From: Prochloron sp. SP5CPC1
GTDB taxonomy: Bacteria; Cyanobacteriota; Cyanobacteriia; Cyanobacteriales; Prochloraceae
Direction of reading: 5' to 3'
DNA: 6,336 nucleotides
Assembly (NCBI GenBank): GCA_014323965.1
Contig: JACONB010000107.1
Coordinates: 1-6,336 of the forward strand
Shown piece after piece: positions 1-5,996 of the stretch (positions are counted from its first letter, which is position 1; every line of letters begins with the position of its first letter). A model generated the notes under the pieces. That model was not told where the DNA came from, made no database searches, and saw nothing but the letters and a program-made list of their open reading frames with translations. A program made the translations under genes and the position numbers.

Positions 1-2902
1 TATAAGTTGCTTTTAGGCTAGTTTGTTCCCCCAGCAGTTTCCCATTTTCCCTATATGTATCCCCTTGCCCATCTCGCCGCCCATAAGCGATCGCGCAGCT
101 CTTCAGAACATTGCCATAGTCGTCAACGGCGATAGTGAAATTATGGGCTATGCGCGGGTCTTGGGGATTGCGTTCGCAATGGTAAGACAGAGATTCTCGC
201 TGCCAAACGTAAAAAACTGCATATTGATTTTTACCTTGGGGCTGCAACAGCTTGACGTTATAACCCGCCTCGCTGACGGTATAAGGATTTTCTGCTAATT
301 TTGAACCGTCGAGCCCGTAAACTTCCGATCGCAAAACCGTTCCTTTCAGAGCCACCTGTCCTTGCCGGACTTCTTCATTGCTCGGATCCCGTCCTCCCCA
401 ATCGAATATCGTCTCTCGCGGCGGCGCGGCGCGGTCGTCTCCTTGAAAATACTCGCGTTCGTACTGGTGGCACAACGAAGTTTGTTCCAGCCACGCCCCG
501 GTGTGATACCAAGTCTTGGTCAATACTGGCGGTACGTCGTAGGGTTTGGCACCGTCCGCTAAAGTTTCCGCATCCTGCCGTTCCACCCGACCAAAACCGC
601 GAAATTCTCTTTCTTCTCCATCATAGTAACCGTGATGGTAGCTGTATTTAGTTACCAGGGTCGTATCGGAGATTAAATCCTTCGTTTCTGTTTGGGCAAC
701 TACCTGTACGGGAAAGGGGAGGTTGGTAATCCAAGGCCGCCCTTTTTCCTTATCTTCTAGATAATATTTGGTGGAACTGGCGTAGGTAATCGTGGATGTC
801 GCTCCCAGATTGTTATTTATCTCCTCTAGAAGATAGGGTTTTGTCCTCTGACAGAAGTCGTAGCACCAATGGCGCGGCTGGGGATGGCTTTCGCTAAAGA
901 CCATGCAAGTCGTCCCGTTACCGAAGACATCGGCAAAGCTGATTTGGTCTAAGTTATCCCAGGGACTCGGTAAATAAATAGTCAGCGGTTCGCTGAAGGA
1001 ATTACCACTTTGATTGAACCAAATCAGGACCCGATCGCTCTTCACATACAATATATCTGCTGTCCCAGAACCATCAATATCTGCTAAAAACAACCGCGAG
1101 ATATCGAAGTCTTCGCCAAACCCAGGTGCGTTGCCCAAAGTAACTTTTTTGCCAAACTTCCCGTAACCTAAAGAGGGCCAGCATTCTACTAAACCATTTT
1201 TGATTCTGACTAAATGCTGCCTCCCCGTACCGAAGATATCCGCAAACCGCAAGGCTTCGGTGCGATCGCCTTTCCTCTCCAAAGGCAAATCGTATTCCGG
1301 ATGCCGTATCAGGGGCCTGCCAAAACCTGCTTTCCCTTTTCCCGGATAAACCTTGACGCGATCGCCTTCCAGGCGCAACAAGTCCAGCAACCCATCACCG
1401 GTAATATCCGTCAACTGACTATCCGGGTCCATAAATTCGTTCGCAAAAGCCGGAAACGTCTGAAAACCCTGCCAACTGCGATCGCTGTTGACTTCGTAAT
1501 ATCCCGAAACGTTTGGGGTACTCAGAACTAAGTCTAATTGACCATTTCCGGTCAGATCGATTAACTGTTGGGTGTTGGTTTTCCCATGGGCGATCGGCAA
1601 AGATTGAGGTTCTTGGGGAGGGTTATATTTTACTGCTTTACTTCCCTTACCGTTGGCTGCTGGTTCCCAGTACAGAGTTGTGATGCCGTCGTTGTACAAT
1701 ACTCCCGGAATGCCTTCCCCGTATAAATCCAGGATTTGATACTCTGGGGAAATCAAACCGGGCAAAAACCGACTGTCCTCTTCTAGGAACGGTTCAAACT
1801 CGTGTCCTTCGGGCTGGAATTGAGTATATTGAAACTCCAGAGGCGGTAAACTCTTGCTTTGATACTGACCGTTTTCATAGCGATACCCGATCGCCTCTAC
1901 CGCCGTCAAAAAAGTAATATTAGGATCTTCTCGATAATGGAAGCGAGTCCCGTGAACGAGTACCGGTTCACCATCGTTCAATTCCTGAAAACGGTGAAAC
2001 ATTAAAATGTTACGGCACAGTCGATGGGTACGAATTTCAAACCCCGCATGATAGGTAGAGAAGGGGTCTTGTCGGTTTGCCCATTCTCCGACCGAGGTAT
2101 AAGGTGTCCTATTCCTTGGATCTAATATGTACTCCCCATAGTCAAATATCACTTCAAAGTGCCAGACAACCTTGCTAAGGTCATCTCCCGATCGCAACGG
2201 TCGGTCATTTCCATACTGAATCTTCTCTATATATTTATTTGCCCTTTGCGTCCGGTTCTCTTCGTAAATCGCGTTGGGAACTCTCTGGGTATTTTCTGGC
2301 TTGTAGCGATAAATAATGTAATTGCCTTGGGCATCAAAGCTTTCTTCTAGCAGCCACTCAAAGACTCGGTTTTCGTTTTCTGGGTCGCTGATTCTTGCTT
2401 GAGGCGTTTTGCCAAAAATACTGGTGATATTGTCTCTACTGGTTACTCGCCAATAGGACTCTCCCGTAGAGTTGTGGGTCCATTGCTCGATTTTGGCAAA
2501 CAATCCTTCCGTCCGGGGGCGGTAGGCGATGATGTGGCAACTGCCTTCGGTGCGGGAACCTACCGGCACTAAATCGTCGGCGTTGGAGAGGATAAAGGTA
2601 TCGGTGTCGTCGTATTTGGGCAGTCCTTTGGAGGTCTTGCGGGAGATGTTGGGAATGGACAGAGCGAAACCCAAGCCAAAAATTCCGTTTCCGGCTCCAG
2701 AACTGTAACTGACGCTTAGTTGCGGTTCAAAGCCGCGACAGGGAGTAGTTGCAATGGGAATTGAAAGCCCGGCGGTGCCACTGAATTCGTCTGGTTGAAA
2801 TGTTTCGCCAATGCCAGTAATCGCCCCGCCTCCTTTGGGTAAGGATACTTGGGTGGCTGTAATTTGGTTGCTGGTTTCGCTATTGCTGTCCATAATTGAC
2901 AT
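1..2902 (-). CDS. SpvB/TcdB-like Tc toxin B-component protein, 5' part (gene continues past the left edge)
   Basis: The frame stays open for 967 codons from ATG 2902 to the window edge, so the C-terminus is missing. Residues 21-30 read LPKGGGAITG and 56-79 contain RGFEP, GAGN and FGLGF, the signature of the SpvB N-terminal domain (about 21-355). Six xDxxGxG motifs follow (390-670). Residues 688-701 (KPYLLEEINNNLGA) and 764-774 (EREFRGFGRVE) match the TcdB middle/N-terminal region. From TKTWYHTGAW (795-804) onward the TcdB middle/C-terminal region is recognisable. In known Tc toxins the B component forms, with C, a hollow shell holding a toxic domain and docks on the A pore through a beta-propeller. 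The SpvB name does not imply ADP-ribosyltransferase activity here. Whether Rhs repeats and a toxin domain follow cannot be seen. ATG 2902 has only a weak AGG four bases upstream; ATG 2893 is an alternative. The frame is open without a stop back to 3049. No TcA gene is visible nearby. Confidence 0.95.
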   Translation of the reverse strand, partial: MSIMDSNSETSNQITATQVSLPKGGGAITGIGETFQPDEFSGTAGLSIPIATTPCRGFEPQLSVSYSSGAGNGIFGLGFALSIPNISRKTSKGLPKYDDTDTFILSNADDLVPVGSRTEGSCHIIAYRPRTEGLFAKIEQWTHNSTGESYWRVTSRDNITSIFGKTPQARISDPENENRVFEWLLEESFDAQGNYIIYRYKPENTQRVPNAIYEENRTQRANKYIEKIQYGNDRPLRSGDDLSKVVWHFEVIFDYGEYILDPRNRTPYTSVGEWANRQDPFSTYHAGFEIRTHRLCRNILMFHRFQELNDGEPVLVHGTRFHYREDPNITFLTAVEAIGYRYENGQYQSKSLPPLEFQYTQFQPEGHEFEPFLEEDSRFLPGLISPEYQILDLYGEGIPGVLYNDGITTLYWEPAANGKGSKAVKYNPPQEPQSLPIAHGKTNTQQLIDLTGNGQLDLVLSTPNVSGYYEVNSDRSWQGFQTFPAFANEFMDPDSQLTDITGDGLLDLLRLEGDRVKVYPGKGKAGFGRPLIRHPEYDLPLERKGDRTEALRFADIFGTGRQHLVRIKNGLVECWPSLGYGKFGKKVTLGNAPGFGEDFDISRLFLADIDGSGTADILYVKSDRVLIWFNQSGNSFSEPLTIYLPSPWDNLDQISFADVFGNGTTCMVFSESHPQPRHWCYDFCQRTKPYLLEEINNNLGATSTITYASSTKYYLEDKEKGRPWITNLPFPVQVVAQTETKDLISDTTLVTKYSYHHGYYDGEEREFRGFGRVERQDAETLADGAKPYDVPPVLTKTWYHTGAWLEQTSLCHQYEREYFQGDDRAAPPRETIFDWGGRDPSNEEVRQGQVALKGTVLRSEVYGLDGSKLAENPYTVSEAGYNVKLLQPQGKNQYAVFYVWQRESLSYHCERNPQDPRIAHNFTIAVDDYGNVLKSCAIAYGRRDGQGDTYRENGKLLGEQTSLKATY
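893..1735 (-). repeat. Six FG-GAP/VCBS-like repeats within the toxin-like protein
   Basis: Six copies of a D-x-x-G-x-G motif, each followed by a hydrophobic stretch, sit at residues D392 (LDLYGEG), D449 (LIDLTGNG), D499 (LTDITGDG), D555 (FADIFGTG), D608 (LADIDGSG) and D658 (FADVFGNG). Spacings are 57, 50, 56, 53 and 50 residues, which fits one blade per repeat. The likely fold is a six-bladed beta-propeller, as known for the TcA-binding part of Tc B components. The fold is inferred from motif and spacing only. The third and fifth copies look most like calcium-binding loops (DITGDG, DIDGSG). Confidence 0.8.
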
Positions 2903-3072
2903 TTTGCCTGAATTGTCTTTTATCCTTGGGATTTTGATTTGCGTTCTGTTCTCTAGACGTTGCCCGTTGCTCTTTTCTGACAAACTTTTTCTTTCTTTTT
3001 CAAGAAGGCGATCGCCACGATGACCATTACGAGCTTGAACTGCTTTAATTTATTGCACTACACCCTCGGGTA
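2903..3072 (-). other. Leader between the small membrane protein gene and the toxin-like gene
   Basis: These 170 bases hold a HIP1 octamer at 3008-3015 and a purine-rich stretch (minus strand, about 2971-3007). No hairpin followed by a T run is seen, so read-through from the upstream gene is plausible. The frame of the toxin-like gene is open from 3049, with a possible TTG start at 2983 but no upstream ATG or GTG. The translation of this stretch is charged and does not resemble a known N-terminus, so it is treated as untranslated. Confidence 0.5.
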
Positions 3073-3318
3073 TTAGAAACAAAGCTGATCAGGTATGGTC
3101 CCCACTTGGGCGCTGGAAGCAGGAGCGGCTACAGCCAACTGACTGGGAAAGTTGCCGAAAAGCTGCCAGGTGGGTAAAAAGGAGAACAGCACAAAAATTA
3201 GTGTTGCTGCAATTAATGTCAGACTTTTTAACCCAATTCCCATTTTGGCTGGCACAAAAGACTGAAACTTTTCGCCAATACTCTGGGTTGCTGTGATTTT
3301 ATGACTGTAGCCACTCAT
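3073..3318 (-). CDS. Small single-pass membrane protein upstream of the toxin-like gene, function unknown
   Basis: This 81-residue protein is not recognised. It has a polar N-terminus of about 28 residues, one hydrophobic segment at roughly 29-55 (GLKSLTLIAATLIFVLFSFL and following), and an Ala/Pro/Ser-rich tail ending in DQLCF. The segment could be a membrane anchor or a long uncleaved signal; AAPASSA at 69-75 could also act as a cleavage site. The gene looks real: GAGGG lies 8 bases before the ATG, and a near-consensus promoter lies just upstream. Residues 8-19 (ITATQS then IGEKFQ) resemble residues 14-18 and 31-36 of the neighbouring toxin-like protein (ITATQ, IGETFQ). It ends 170 bases before that gene on the same strand, so co-transcription and a linked role are likely but unproven. 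A truncated duplicate of the toxin gene's 5' end is another reading. Confidence 0.7.
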   Translation of the reverse strand: MSGYSHKITATQSIGEKFQSFVPAKMGIGLKSLTLIAATLIFVLFSFLPTWQLFGNFPSQLAVAAPASSAQVGTIPDQLCF

Positions 3319-3326
3319 TAGACATT

Positions 3327-3331
3327 CCCTC
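3327..3331 (-). promoter_or_regulatory. Ribosome binding site of the small membrane protein gene
   Basis: GAGGG on the minus strand, 8 bases before the ATG at 3318. It supports that start and shows that this short frame is probably translated. Confidence 0.7.
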
Positions 3332-3351
3332 AGTTTTTTTAGTTCACCACA

Positions 3352-3381
3352 ACTATAACAACTCCTCTGTTAAGCTGTCAA
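3352..3381 (-). promoter_or_regulatory. Sigma-70-type promoter toward the small membrane protein and toxin-like genes
   Basis: On the minus strand a perfect TTGACA (3381-3376) is followed after 18 bases by TATAGT (3357-3352), five of six matches to the -10 consensus. Transcription would start near 3345 and give a leader of about 27 bases that contains the GAGGG site. An inverted repeat straddles the -35 box, which suggests control at this promoter. Confidence 0.7.
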
Positions 3382-3403
3382 TCAATTTACACAAAACTTA
3401 ACA
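3368..3403. promoter_or_regulatory. 7-bp inverted repeat around the -35 box, candidate operator
   Basis: TGTTAAG (3368-3374) and CTTAACA (3397-3403) are perfect inverted copies with 22 bases between them. One arm lies in the spacer of the minus-strand promoter next to its -35 box and the other lies upstream of it, so a dimer bound here would cover the -35 region. The arms are AT-rich and could arise by chance. Confidence 0.4.
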
Positions 3404-3427
3404 ATTGAACAAAGCACCGCAGATAGA

Positions 3428-3438
3428 GCCCTACGGGC
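3428..3438. repeat. Small GC-rich hairpin in the intergenic region
   Basis: GCCC-TAC-GGGC forms a 4-bp stem with a 3-base loop inside a G-rich stretch. No T run follows, so it is not a convincing terminator. Confidence 0.3.
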
Positions 3439-3497
3439 GGCGGGTTTGGGTAAAGGTGAGAGTGGTCAAAATCAGCTAGTAATATTTCAAGCTTTGG

Positions 3498-3526
3498 TTG
3501 ACACCAATTGGAATTTCCTTTATCAT
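3498..3526 (+). promoter_or_regulatory. Sigma-70-type promoter of the helix-turn-helix gene
   Basis: TTGACA (3498-3503) and TATCAT (3521-3526) are separated by the ideal 17 bases. Transcription would start near 3533, about 29 bases before the ATG at 3562. The spacer contains the perfect palindrome CCAATTGG (3504-3511) directly after the -35 box. Confidence 0.75.
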
Positions 3527-3533
3527 CAAACTA

Positions 3534-3541
3534 TATCGATA
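3534..3541. promoter_or_regulatory. Palindrome TATCGATA at the predicted transcription start, candidate operator
   Basis: A perfect 8-bp palindrome lies right at the expected start of the helix-turn-helix gene transcript, a usual place for a repressor site. Autoregulation is an inference. An 8-bp palindrome alone is weak evidence. Confidence 0.3.
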
Positions 3542-3561
3542 GAGTTTTGAGAAAATAATCT

Positions 3562-4020
3562 ATGAGTAAGCACAGCCAAGCTGCCTGGGCCAAAAATTAT
3601 ATCGGAACCCAGGAAGCCTCCTTCCTCCTCAACATCAGTGCAGTGAGATTGCGCCAACTGTTGCAGCAGGGACGAGTTATAGGAGCTTGCAAGTCCGGCA
3701 GACGCTGGCTCATACCCTTAAAGAAGGGCCTGCCCCAGATTACACCAGGCAAGAGGGGTCCTGCCGGTACTTGGAGTAGGAGGCGGCGCCCGGTTAATAC
3801 CAGGATTCATGTCAATAGAGAGGTTTTAGCCTCCAACAAAAAACACGGCACCAACCATCCTCCCATTTCCGTGAGAATTGGGTCCAAGACCTACTTGTGC
3901 CATGAAGTGGATCTTCCAGGTAACGCCAAGATGATTTACCGGCCCCACAAATCTTTGCCTTGCGGGGCTGTGCTTTGGTTGGAGGTGCCCCCGGATGTGG
4001 TGATTGGGATGAAACACTAA
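3562..4020 (+). CDS. Excisionase/MerR-like helix-turn-helix protein with an unknown C-terminal domain
   Basis: The 152-residue protein begins with a helix-turn-helix of the excisionase type (about residues 13-52): YIGTQEASFLLNIS, then RLRQLLQQGRVIGA and a SGRRWLIP wing. A basic linker follows (64-76, with four Arg in a row at 73-76). The C-terminal half (about 80-150) appears beta-rich, with PISVRIGSKTYLCHEVDLPG and GAVLWLEVPPDV; I do not recognise it as a named domain. It has no integrase or phage neighbours, so a true excisionase role is unlikely; a DNA-binding regulator is more likely. A strong promoter precedes it. The ribosome site is weak (GAGA, about 8 bases before the ATG). It is divergent from the toxin-side promoter and its stop overlaps that of the Uma2 gene. 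Confidence 0.8.
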   Translation: MSKHSQAAWAKNYIGTQEASFLLNISAVRLRQLLQQGRVIGACKSGRRWLIPLKKGLPQITPGKRGPAGTWSRRRRPVNTRIHVNREVLASNKKHGTNHPPISVRIGSKTYLCHEVDLPGNAKMIYRPHKSLPCGAVLWLEVPPDVVIGMKH

Positions 4021-4709
4021 ACCCTTTGCGCCCTTCCCCTGGGCGAAACCCCCCCCAAATACAAGGCTCTAATACGTTCCTTAAATAAACCCACTGCTTT
4101 TCTTTGTCCCTGGGTTTTACTTTGCTCCATAAACTCAGGAACCTCTCTCAGGGGTAAAAAGGGGAAAACTAGACTCTGATCGGTTTTTTCGTATTCTCCT
4201 GACTCCTTCAATAGGTAAACTTCTAAACTTCCTTCACTATAACGCCAAAGTTCCTTAATTCCTAGGGAACCATAGATGGTAAATTTATTGAGAGAAGAAT
4301 TGGTATAATCTGATTCTATCGCTAAATCTGGCGGGGGATCCACGGCTAAATTAATTTCATCCTTTCCTCTTACTCTAGCTTCATTTTGGATGTAAAAGCA
4401 ACTATCCGGTTCGATGGCTCTCTTTAAATCTGGGCGTTCCAGTATTAAAGAACCTAGACTTCTCAGCTCTATTTCTAGTTCATCCACAATAGCTTCAATT
4501 AAACTCTCCAGCAGTCGTTTTGGTTCTTCGTGTTGTAAGAGTGGCATTTGAATTTCTAATACTCCCCTATCGTAAGCGATTCGCCAAAGTCGATTTTCCC
4601 CCACCTCCCTCATTAAAGCTTGATAAGTTGACCAGCTCACCCCTCTTAAAGGTATAATGGTAGATAGGCTAACTGTTTTGGTTTTCGGTTTGGCGATAGT
4701 AGTTACCAT
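4017..4709 (-). CDS. Uma2-family (DUF820) putative PD-(D/E)XK endonuclease
   Basis: The family is predicted from its fold to have a restriction-endonuclease-like core; its biological role is poorly known, and many cyanobacteria carry dozens of copies. The start is ATG 4709, giving 230 residues: AAAGGAGGT lies six bases upstream, so a longer version from TTG 4727 would begin over this ribosome site. Family features in the 230-residue numbering are EPDSCFYI (100-107), PPPDLAIESD (125-134, with D128 and E132 as likely catalytic acids), K142 in NKFTIYG, and the GIKELWRY strand (150-157). All expected active-site residues appear present. The C-terminus ends in a basic tail and the stop TAG overlaps the stop of the convergent helix-turn-helix gene. 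Confidence 0.88.
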   Translation of the reverse strand: MVTTIAKPKTKTVSLSTIIPLRGVSWSTYQALMREVGENRLWRIAYDRGVLEIQMPLLQHEEPKRLLESLIEAIVDELEIELRSLGSLILERPDLKRAIEPDSCFYIQNEARVRGKDEINLAVDPPPDLAIESDYTNSSLNKFTIYGSLGIKELWRYSEGSLEVYLLKESGEYEKTDQSLVFPFLPLREVPEFMEQSKTQGQRKAVGLFKERIRALYLGGVSPRGRAQRV

Positions 4710-4715
4710 GACTTG

Positions 4716-4724
4716 ACCTCCTTT
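4716..4724 (-). promoter_or_regulatory. Strong Shine-Dalgarno site of the Uma2-family gene
   Basis: AAAGGAGGT on the minus strand is an almost perfect anti-16S match, six bases before ATG 4709. It decides the start against the upstream in-frame TTG at 4727. It is the strongest ribosome site in the window. Confidence 0.85.
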
Positions 4725-4820
4725 CAATATTATATGCTAAGAAATATGGGCTTCCTTTGTCAGACTTTCTTGCAGCGCAAACCTATGTTGGGTTTCTCCT
4801 TGATTTGAAGATTGAAAAAC

Positions 4821-4880
4821 CACAGAGGCGCAGAGGGCGCAGAGAGGAAAGATGGGCTAAGATGGGCTAAGATTGAGCTA
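4821..4880. repeat. Short tandem repeats upstream of glk
   Basis: Three imperfect units CAGAGGCG, CAGAGGGCG and CAGAGAGG (4823-4847) are followed by two exact decamers GATGGGCTAA (4851-4870) and a degenerate third, GATTGAGCTA (4871-4880). The CAGAGG-type array is a common dispersed repeat in cyanobacterial genomes. It translates in frame with glk, giving a false N-terminal extension (HRGAEGAER). Confidence 0.75.
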
Positions 4881-4925
4881 TACTTAGTTTTATTCCCCGT
4901 TTCCCCGTTCCCTCTTGAAAAAACA

Positions 4926-5948
4926 ATGACATTAGTAGTAGCAGGAGATATTGGCGGTACCAAGACCATATTAAGACTAGTTCAGCTAGCAGAAGGTACT
5001 GTAGAGACTCTACACCAAGCAACTTATAGCAGTCAGCAATTTCCAGATCTAGTCCCTATGGTGCAGCAGTTTATCACTACCAGCGGGAGGGAAACCCCCC
5101 AACAGGGCTGTTTTGCCATTGCGGGTCCAGTATTGAACAATACCTCCCAACTCACTAATTTAAATTGGTCCCTGAGTAGCGATCGCCTTGCTCAGGAACT
5201 AAAAATGACCAGGGTGAGTTTAATTAACGACTTTGCTGCTACTAGCTACGGTATCCTGGGTTTGGCAGACTCGGATCTCCATACTCTACAGTCGGGGGAA
5301 CCGGATAAAAATGCTCCTCTTGGAGTTATTGGAGCGGGAACTGGTTTGGGACAGGCTTTTTTAGTCCCAGTGGACTCAGAATATCATGTCTTTGCTACGG
5401 AAGGGGGTCATGCTGATTTTGCTCCCCAAGTCTCATTAGAATTTGAGTTGTTAGTATATTTGCAGGAAAAATACGCTACGGACCATATCTCTGTGGAAAG
5501 GGTAGTTTCTGGTCAAGGTATCGTAGCTATCTATCAGTTTCTGCGGGATAGCCAATTTTTACCGGAGTCTCCTACTATAGCAGATGCTATTAGAACTTGG
5601 GAAGGACAGGAGAAGGATGAAAAAGATAGAATAGATCCAGCAGCAATAATTGCTTCTTCTGCTCTCGCTAAAGAAGACCCTCTGTGTGTTAAAGTGATGG
5701 AGATGTTTGTCACTGCCTACGGTAGGGAAGCGGGGAATCTCGCTCTCAAACTATTACCCTATGGGGGATTATACATCGGTGGGGGCATTGCAGCCAAAAT
5801 TTTACCCCTCATGACCGACGGTTCTTTCCTGAGGGCTTTCCAGCAAAAAGAGCAACTCAGTTACCTGCTAGAAAGAATACCAGTCCATGTCATCTTAAAC
5901 CCCGAAGTGGGACTTGTGGGTTCCGTATTATATGCTCTCAGAAGGTGA
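4926..5948 (+). CDS. glk: Glucokinase, ATP-dependent (Glk family)
   Basis: Phosphorylates glucose to glucose-6-phosphate in the cytoplasm, feeding glucose from glycogen or sucrose breakdown, or from uptake, into glycolysis and the oxidative pentose phosphate pathway. The 340-residue protein has the normal length of the bacterial Glk family and is intact. Seen are the phosphate-binding DIGGTKT (8-14), AGPVLNN (66-72), LINDFAATSYG (99-109, with D102 as the probable catalytic base), GAGTGLG (136-142), the sugar-binding EGGH (159-162), E191 in ERVVSGQG, and GGLYIGGGIAAKI (280-292). ATG 4926 is chosen because the family begins close to DIGGT. An in-frame ATG at 4812 would add 38 residues translated from repeat DNA. 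No Shine-Dalgarno site is seen before ATG 4926. A TATACT at 4879-4884 could be a -10 box but lacks a -35. The YebC gene follows 48 bases later on the same strand. Confidence 0.95.
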   Translation: MTLVVAGDIGGTKTILRLVQLAEGTVETLHQATYSSQQFPDLVPMVQQFITTSGRETPQQGCFAIAGPVLNNTSQLTNLNWSLSSDRLAQELKMTRVSLINDFAATSYGILGLADSDLHTLQSGEPDKNAPLGVIGAGTGLGQAFLVPVDSEYHVFATEGGHADFAPQVSLEFELLVYLQEKYATDHISVERVVSGQGIVAIYQFLRDSQFLPESPTIADAIRTWEGQEKDEKDRIDPAAIIASSALAKEDPLCVKVMEMFVTAYGREAGNLALKLLPYGGLYIGGGIAAKILPLMTDGSFLRAFQQKEQLSYLLERIPVHVILNPEVGLVGSVLYALRR

Positions 5949-5970
5949 TAGGTGCTAAACGAGGGAGCTG

Positions 5971-5991
5971 GTAACTAGTAACTGGTAACTG
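5971..5991 (+). repeat. Three tandem heptamers between glk and the YebC gene
   Basis: GTAACTA, GTAACTG and GTAACTG are directly contiguous and end five A residues before the ATG of the YebC gene. This resembles the short tandemly repeated heptamers (STRR) described in cyanobacteria. The array fills the place where a Shine-Dalgarno site would be. Confidence 0.7.
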
Positions 5992-5996
5992 AAAAA

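Noticed and set aside
23..2350. Several plus-strand open frames (for example 23-298, 301-651, 1214-1531, 2159-2350)
   Set aside because: They lie opposite the continuous, domain-rich minus-strand toxin-like gene, have no family resemblance, and are shadows of it.
2811..3023. Plus-strand frame with a hydrophobic 70-residue product
   Set aside because: It overlaps the SpvB signature region on the other strand and has no ribosome site or conserved content.
3062..3071. ACCCTCGGGT as a terminator between the small gene and the toxin-like gene
   Set aside because: The loop would be only two bases, the stem is four base pairs, and no T run follows.
3826..4017. Minus-strand 63-residue frame opposite the helix-turn-helix gene
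   Set aside because: It is a shadow of the plus-strand gene and has no ribosome site.
4729..4734. TATAAT on the minus strand as the -10 box of the Uma2 gene
   Set aside because: The transcript would start inside the Shine-Dalgarno site, and no -35 box lies at a proper distance. CTGACA (4763-4758) is 23 bases away.
4821..4870. Possible CRISPR array
   Set aside because: The units are 8-10 bases, directly adjacent and without spacers, so these are simple tandem repeats.
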